A DNA stretch of 64,000 nt from Paraburkholderia tropica (GTDB taxonomy: Bacteria > Pseudomonadota > Gammaproteobacteria > Burkholderiales > Burkholderiaceae): NCBI RefSeq assembly GCF_900109265.1, contig NZ_FNZM01000025.1, forward strand, positions 38,043 to 102,042, given 5' to 3'. The notes beneath the pieces were generated by a model, which was not told the DNA's origin, searched no databases, and saw only the letters and a program-made list of their open reading frames with translations. Positions 59,379-64,000 of the stretch are shown here, in pieces. Numbering within the stretch: the first letter of the stretch is position 1; the number at the start of each line of letters is the position of its first letter. The translations under genes and the position numbers were made by a program.

Positions 59379-60098
59379 GGCTTGCTGTCCCTGATTTCCC
59401 GGCGTGGAAGGCGCCACGCCGCTACTGAAACGAAGTCCTCTACCTAAGGGCGGGCGCGGCAAAAGCAAGCATTGTGCGCCCGAATGTGTCCGCGTTTTCA
59501 TTTCGCCCGCATGAAATTTCGGCGATGGAATTCGCTGACTGCTTTTGTCGACCGGGTCTAAAGTCCGGGTTTAAAGACTATACGCGCTCCCGGTGACATC
59601 CAGCATAAACGGCGACGCGTTCCGCATGAGATCGCCGCGCGCGCAGCGAGTTCGACATCCCTCCACGCGAACCTGCACCGCTTTGGCTCGCTCCGCCTTC
59701 GTCATGTTCATTGCAATCGCCCCCGCAAAACGTGCGCTAAAAAGAAACGTTGCATGCACATTCTTCCTGCGTCAGCCACCGAATTTGCAGCGCAAAACAC
59801 CGTTCACCCATGTCTTGCAATCCGCATAGCGCCTTCGACGACTCCCAACCCACTGGCGCATAACGACGTTTCAATCCCTCGCGCATAGCCTACAAAAAAG
59901 TGCGCCGCGCGGCATGCCGCTTGCTCCGATGCGCGCGCGTAAACCCGCAACCGTACCCGCACAGGCGCTCGCAAAAACGCCCGTTGCGACACGCGGATCA
60001 CGCACGTCGTTTCGTCCAATTCCGCCATGTCATCGAGCGCCGCCGGATGCGCTCATCGTCATCGCGTCACCGGTTTATCCGCACCAGGAGCCTCATCC
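59379..60098. other. 720-bp region with no convincing gene; contains a 13-bp tandem repeat
   Basis: It may include the 5' part of the hypothetical gene to its left (open to 59501). A tandem duplication CCGGGTCTAAAGT/CCGGGTTTAAAGA lies at 59552-59577. Short frames on both strands lack ribosome binding sites and family sequence. The last part must hold the promoter of the secreted protein gene at 60099. Confidence 0.5.
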
Positions 60099-62018
60099 AT
60101 GTTCACGAAGCGCATGTGCGCCACTCTCGTCTGCGCCGCGACGGCCGCGATCTCGCCTGCGTCCCATGCGCAGCAGTACACCACCGACTGGCTCGCCAAC
60201 ACTTACGGTACGCTCGCGGCGCACGTGGGCAACGGCGCGCGCTCGATGTGGGTCGCGCCCGAAGGTGTCATCTATACGTCATCGTTCTGGGACGAAAACG
60301 AAGGCGGCGTCGCCATTTATCAGAACGACAAGAGCCTCGGCTCGATCGGCATCCACGACGAATTCCAGGGCGGCGCGATCACCGGCAACGCCACCGATAT
60401 CTTCGTCGCGCTCTCGGTGAACACCTCGAACGGCAGCGGCACCGTGGGCCGCTACAACCGCGCGAGCGGCCAGCGCGACCTCACTTTCAACGTGAGCGTG
60501 TGGAACGCCCTGAGCCGCGTCGACGCCATCACCGGACTCGCCACCGCCGGCACGCTGCTCTACGTGAGCGACTTTTACGGCAACCGCGTGCGCGTCTACA
60601 CCACCGACGGCGCGTGGCAGCGCGATATTTCGATCGCCAATCCGGGCGCGCTCGCGCTCGACAACGCGGGCAACGTGTGGATCGCGCAAAAGAGCGCGGG
60701 CACCGTCACCGCATTCAGTCCGGCGGGCGCACAGCTCCAGCAGATCCAGATGGCCGCGGGCTCGCAACCCTCCGCGCTCTATTTCGATGCGACGACCGCC
60801 CAGTTGATGATCGGCGACAGCGGCCCCGACCAGAACATCAAGCTCTACAGCCTCGCGGGCACGCCCACGCAAACCGGCACCTTCGGCGTAAAAGGCGGCT
60901 ACCTCGACACCACGACCGGCATCAAGGGCCAGGTGGGCGACAAGCGCTTCACGCGCGTGACCGGCATCGGCAAGGACAGCAGCGGCAATCTCTACGTGCT
61001 CAACAATCCGTGGGGCGGCGGCTGGGATCTCGGCCGCAACGGCGGCACCGATATCCACGCGTACAACGCGGCGGGCACGCTGCTCTGGAAGCTTCAGGGC
61101 CTGAATTTCGAAGGCGTCGCCGCGCCCGATCCGGTCACCGACGGCGCGCTGTTCTACAGCGGCACCGCGATCTATACGGGGACCGCGGGCGGCACCTTCG
61201 TGGCCAATACAGTCGATCCGTTCACCTACCCGAACGACCCGCGCCTGAACATGAACGACACGCAGCGCGACGAACACTTCGGCCAGCTCGTGACGGTCAA
61301 CGGCAACCGCATTCTGGTGGCGTCGGGGCAAAATCCGGGCATCTTCTACTTCTATCACTTCAACGTGGGCAGCGGCTATATCGCGATTCCGGACGGCTCG
61401 ATTCCGGGCACGCCGTTCAACACCTCGCTCGAAGTGACGGGCGGCTTCTGCCTCGACAGCCGCGGCGACGTCTGGGCCGGACTCAACCGCACGAATCACA
61501 TCTACCACTATCCGCTGACCGGTTTCGACAGCACCGGCAAACCGCAATGGGGCGCGGCCACGACGATCTCGACGCCGGAAAGCGTGCGGCCCACGGCGCG
61601 CATTCTCTATCTGCCCGAAAGCGACACGATGATTCTCGCCCAGGGCCTCGCGGGCAACTGGGACTGGACCGCGATGAACGGCTATATCGAGGTCTATCAC
61701 GGCTGGACGTCGGGCAATATCAACCGGCCGAGCCCCGTTATCACGCTCACCAGCGCGAATCCGAAATCGATTGCCGCCGCGGGCAATTATCTGTTCGTCG
61801 GCTACGTGCATACGGTGCCGAACATCGACATTTACGATCTCACCACCGGCAAGCTCGTCACCACGCTGACGAATGCGAACCCGACCAACGTGGATGTGGG
61901 CAACGACGTCGATTCGATGTACGGCCTGCGCGTGTATCTGAATTCGGCGGGGCAATACGTGATCACCAAGGACAATTACAACGGCACGAGCGTCATCGTG
62001 CATCGCTGGACGCCTTGA
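60099..62018 (+). CDS. Secreted beta-propeller-like (NHL/SMP-30-like) protein
   Basis: 639 aa. The signal peptide (MFTKRMCATLVCAATAAISP ASHA) is followed by repeated beta-rich blades, for example SVWNALSRVDAITGLATAGT, LYVSDFYGNRVRVYTTDGAW, DNAGNVWIAQKSAGTVTAFS and KDSSGNLYVLNNPWGGGWDL. DRG/NGNxxV-type repeats recur about every 45-60 residues, as in NHL or SMP-30 propellers. It is exported to the periplasm or beyond and may bind sugars or other ligands, or act as a lactonase-like enzyme; no catalytic set is obvious. CCAGGAG precedes the ATG. The gene stands alone between a hypothetical gene and acuR. Confidence 0.7.
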   Translation: MFTKRMCATLVCAATAAISPASHAQQYTTDWLANTYGTLAAHVGNGARSMWVAPEGVIYTSSFWDENEGGVAIYQNDKSLGSIGIHDEFQGGAITGNATDIFVALSVNTSNGSGTVGRYNRASGQRDLTFNVSVWNALSRVDAITGLATAGTLLYVSDFYGNRVRVYTTDGAWQRDISIANPGALALDNAGNVWIAQKSAGTVTAFSPAGAQLQQIQMAAGSQPSALYFDATTAQLMIGDSGPDQNIKLYSLAGTPTQTGTFGVKGGYLDTTTGIKGQVGDKRFTRVTGIGKDSSGNLYVLNNPWGGGWDLGRNGGTDIHAYNAAGTLLWKLQGLNFEGVAAPDPVTDGALFYSGTAIYTGTAGGTFVANTVDPFTYPNDPRLNMNDTQRDEHFGQLVTVNGNRILVASGQNPGIFYFYHFNVGSGYIAIPDGSIPGTPFNTSLEVTGGFCLDSRGDVWAGLNRTNHIYHYPLTGFDSTGKPQWGAATTISTPESVRPTARILYLPESDTMILAQGLAGNWDWTAMNGYIEVYHGWTSGNINRPSPVITLTSANPKSIAAAGNYLFVGYVHTVPNIDIYDLTTGKLVTTLTNANPTNVDVGNDVDSMYGLRVYLNSAGQYVITKDNYNGTSVIVHRWTP

Positions 62019-62063
62019 GATCGCGCGTGTTCAAGCGTGTTCAAGCCGGGGATTGAATTTTTG

Positions 62064-62076
62064 AGACGATCGGTCT
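62064..62076. promoter_or_regulatory. Candidate AcuR operator overlapping the acuR promoter
   Basis: Inverted repeat AGAC-GATCG-GTCT immediately before a -10-like TAATAT (62076-62081) and 12-24 nt upstream of the acuR ATG. The position would allow autorepression of the acuR-acuI unit. Binding is inferred. Confidence 0.5.
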
Positions 62077-62087
62077 AATATCCCCGC

Positions 62088-62726
62088 ATGGACGCCTCGA
62101 TTGACCGGCCGCGTCGCGGCCGCCCCCGCAAAGACCCGCTCGCGCACGCCGACACGCGCGCCGCGCTGATCCGCGCGGGCATGGAATTGCTGACCGGGCA
62201 AAGCTTCGCCGCCACGGGGCTCGACGCCGTGCTCAAGCGCGTCGGCATTCCGAAGGGCTCGTTCTATCACTACTTCGAGAGCAAGGAGGCGTTCGGCCGC
62301 GTCCTGCTCGACGCCTACGACGCCTACTTTCTCGCCAAGCTCGACCGCTGGCTGCTCGACACATCGCGGCCCGCGCTCGATCGCCTCGCCGCCTTCGTCG
62401 ACGACGCCAAGGCGGGCATGGCGCGTCACGACTACACGCGCGGCTGCCTCGCAGGCAATCTCGGCATCGAAGTCGATATCCTGCCCGACGATTTTCGCGG
62501 CACGCTCGAACGCGTGTTCCAGGGCTGGCAGGCGCGTGTCGCCGCGTGTTTGCACGATGCGCAGCAAGCGGGCGAACTCGCGCCGCACGCCGACCTCGAC
62601 GCGCTGGCGGCCTGCTTCTGGATCGGCTGGGAAGGCGCGGTGATGCGTGCGCGGCTGGTGCGCAGCGACGCGCCGCTCGATACGTTTTTCAAGGGATTTA
62701 TCGCCGGGCTGCCGCGCGCGCAGTAG
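62088..62726 (+). CDS. acuR: TetR-family regulator, AcuR-like
   Basis: 212 aa. The N-terminal basic arm RPRRGRPRKDP leads into the TetR HTH (LIRAGMELLTGQSFAATGLD, VLKRVGIPKGSFYHYFESKE). The ligand domain RHDYTRGCLAGNLGIEVDIL and GTLERVFQGWQARVA matches AcuR, which releases DNA on binding acrylate. It lies 56 nt upstream of acuI on the same strand, the same pairing as in Rhodobacter and other proteobacteria. It most likely represses its own operon through the inverted repeat at 62064-62076. Confidence 0.85.
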   Translation: MDASIDRPRRGRPRKDPLAHADTRAALIRAGMELLTGQSFAATGLDAVLKRVGIPKGSFYHYFESKEAFGRVLLDAYDAYFLAKLDRWLLDTSRPALDRLAAFVDDAKAGMARHDYTRGCLAGNLGIEVDILPDDFRGTLERVFQGWQARVAACLHDAQQAGELAPHADLDALAACFWIGWEGAVMRARLVRSDAPLDTFFKGFIAGLPRAQ

Positions 62727-62782
62727 CGCCGCGGCGATCCATTCATTCGATCGCACCGCTCACGTCACACGGGAAACGAACC

Positions 62783-63766
62783 ATGTTCAAAGCCATCCTG
62801 ATTGAAAAGGAATCCGAAACATACTCGGCACGTGTTGCCGAACTCGACGACGCGCAATTGCCGCCGGGCAATGTGCTCGTCGACGTCAAGTACAGCACGC
62901 TGAACTACAAGGATGGCCTGGCGATCACCGGCAAAGGTCCGGTCGTGCGCAGCTTTCCGATGGTGCCCGGCATCGACTTCGCCGGCACGGTCGCACAGAG
63001 CGCCGACCCGCGTTACGCGGTCGGCGATGCGGTCGTGCTCAATGGCTGGGGCGTGGGCGAACAGCATTGGGGCGGCCTCGCGCAGCGCGCACGCGTCAAG
63101 GCCGACTGGCTGATTCCGCTGCCCGCCGGACTCACGCCGCGCCAGACGATGGCCGTCGGCACGGCCGGTTATACGGCGATGCTCTGCATTCTCGCGCTGG
63201 AGCGTCACGGCATCGGCCCGAGCCACGGCGACGTGCTGGTGACGGGCGCGAGCGGCGGCGTGGGCAGCTTCGCCATCGCCCTGCTCGCGCAGCGCGGCTA
63301 TCGCGTGGTCGCCTCGACCGGCAAGGTGCAGGAGGCCGATTATCTGCGGCAACTGGGCGCCGCCGATGTGATTGATCGCGCCGCGTTCACCGAACCCGGC
63401 AAGCCGCTGCAAAAGGAACGTTGGGCCGCGGCCATCGATTCCGTGGGTGGCCACACGCTCGCGAACGTCTGCGCGAGCCTGCGCGCGAACGGCGCGGTGG
63501 CCGCCTGCGGCCTCGCGCAAGGCATGGAATTGCCTGCAACGGTCGCGCCGTTCATCTTGCGCGGCGTGAGTCTGCTCGGGATCAACAGCGTGACGCGTCC
63601 GTTCGAAGAACGTCAGGAGGCGTGGCAGGCGCTCGCGCATACGCTGGATTTGACGACGCTCGACACGATCACGCGCGAGATCGCGCTGGCGGAGGCGATT
63701 CCTGCTGCGGCGGATTTGCTCGAGGGACGCGTGCGTGGGCGGATTGTGGTTGATGTGAATCGGTGA
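62783..63766 (+). CDS. acuI: Acrylyl-CoA reductase (NADPH), AcuI
   Basis: 327-aa MDR-family oxidoreductase of the YhdH/AcuI type. FKAILIEKESETYSARVAEL, NYKDGLAITGKGPVVRSFPM and VPGIDFAGTV give the substrate domain. VLVTGASGGVGSFAIALLAQ is the NADPH-binding motif, and LLGINSVTRPFEERQEAW the late family signature. It reduces acryloyl-CoA to propionyl-CoA with NADPH, removing a toxic electrophile from DMSP, acrylate or 3-hydroxypropionate metabolism. It sits directly behind acuR. No acuK/acuN or DMSP lyase gene is near, so general acrylate detoxification is likely. Confidence 0.92.
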   Translation: MFKAILIEKESETYSARVAELDDAQLPPGNVLVDVKYSTLNYKDGLAITGKGPVVRSFPMVPGIDFAGTVAQSADPRYAVGDAVVLNGWGVGEQHWGGLAQRARVKADWLIPLPAGLTPRQTMAVGTAGYTAMLCILALERHGIGPSHGDVLVTGASGGVGSFAIALLAQRGYRVVASTGKVQEADYLRQLGAADVIDRAAFTEPGKPLQKERWAAAIDSVGGHTLANVCASLRANGAVAACGLAQGMELPATVAPFILRGVSLLGINSVTRPFEERQEAWQALAHTLDLTTLDTITREIALAEAIPAAADLLEGRVRGRIVVDVNR

Positions 63767-63807
63767 GTGTTTTAGGCGGTAGTTGTGCGGTTGGCGCGTG
63801 CGGGCGG

Positions 63808-64000
63808 TTAGAACGCTGCTGTTAGCTGGAACCCGACCGTCCATCGCGCGGTCGGGAAGTTTTTGGGCTTGTAGATCGGCGTGCCCGCAAACAGGTCGTA
63901 CGAGACGCCAACAACTTTCGTCGGCACGCCGCCACGAATGCCGATCACTGCGCCCGCCAGTTGCGTTCCAGCCAGTGCTGCCGTGTTCGGCCCGAACACG
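63808..64000 (-). CDS. ShlB/FhaC/HecB-family two-partner secretion transporter (partial, C-terminal end)
   Basis: The last 63 residues of a gene that enters from the right edge: GTQLAGAVIGIRGGVPTKVV, then GVSYDLFAGTPIYKPKNFPT and ARWTVGFQLTAAF. The pattern of alternating barrel strands, the GTP-YKPK segment and the C-terminal Phe are typical of the last strands of ShlB/FhaC Omp85-type transporters, which export large TpsA adhesins or haemolysins. A TpsA partner would be expected next to it beyond the window. It converges with acuI, leaving 41 nt. Confidence 0.7.
   Translation of the reverse strand, partial: VFGPNTAALAGTQLAGAVIGIRGGVPTKVVGVSYDLFAGTPIYKPKNFPTARWTVGFQLTAAF

Noticed and set aside
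59571..59759. Minus-strand 62-codon frame
   Set aside because: No ribosome binding site or recognisable family; it reads through the 13-bp tandem repeat.

Overview
The window is high-GC DNA with long overlapping open frames on both strands. Its gene content (acuR/acuI, dctA, a Gram-negative general porin, DUF3649-PepSY-DUF3325, a ShlB-type transporter) points to a soil- or plant-associated betaproteobacterium of the Burkholderiaceae (Burkholderia/Paraburkholderia/Caballeronia). This placement is an inference; no rRNA or tRNA is present to confirm it.

Region 1 (1-36.3 kb) is a large non-ribosomal peptide siderophore locus. A minus-strand operon runs from about 34.1 to 11.5 kb: MbtH-like protein, type II thioesterase, a diiron-oxidase-like/cupin fusion, an NRPS of 3837 aa (YqcI/YcgG domain, then three C-A-PCP modules and TE), an NRPS of 2324 aa (FAAL-PCP-C-A-PCP-C), and a SyrP-like aspartyl beta-hydroxylase. 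A terminator hairpin and then a free-standing carrier protein follow. A second minus-strand operon (10.5 kb to the left edge) holds a TonB-dependent receptor, an NRPS of 2664 aa (C-A-PCP-E-C-A-PCP) and the start of a FhuD-like binding protein. An AraC regulator lies between the two operons. A nitroreductase and a degenerate phosphopantetheinyl-transferase-like gene flank the cluster on the + strand. Adenylation pocket residues read by eye give Asp (2324-aa protein), Ser then an unassigned residue (2664-aa protein), and unusual-Gly-unusual (3837-aa protein). The two unusual pockets are almost identical. Together with an arginine-N-hydroxylase-type domain (YqcI/YcgG, as in DcsA) and a SznF-like HDO-cupin protein, this fits a C-type diazeniumdiolate (graminine) lipopeptide siderophore of the gramibactin class. 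The predicted order is acyl, beta-OH-Asp, D-Ser, X, Gra, Gly, Gra; two graminines and one hydroxyaspartate would supply six Fe(III) ligand atoms.

Region 2 (36.3-42.3 kb) is a small catabolic/uptake group: porin, DctA-type carboxylate symporter, a 4,5-dihydroxyphthalate-decarboxylase-like protein and an amidohydrolase. It is divergent from a LysR regulator that carries two N-terminal HTH domains.

Region 3 (42.4-49.3 kb) has an AraC regulator followed by a coupled operon: AhpD-like protein, acyl-CoA-dehydrogenase-like flavoprotein, and a taurine/sulfonate/nitrate-type ABC importer with two different binding proteins.

Region 4 (49.4-64 kb) is mixed: a DHCW-motif cupin, a LOG-family protein, a response regulator without its phospho-acceptor Asp, an unlinked pstS, two paralogous 2OG-Fe(II) oxygenases beside a DUF3325/PepSY/DUF3649 membrane operon, an F420-reductase-like dehydrogenase with a divergent LysR, a secreted propeller-like protein, acuR-acuI, and the C-terminal end of a ShlB/FhaC-type outer-membrane transporter at the right edge. 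No insertion sequence, prophage, CRISPR array or RNA gene was recognised.
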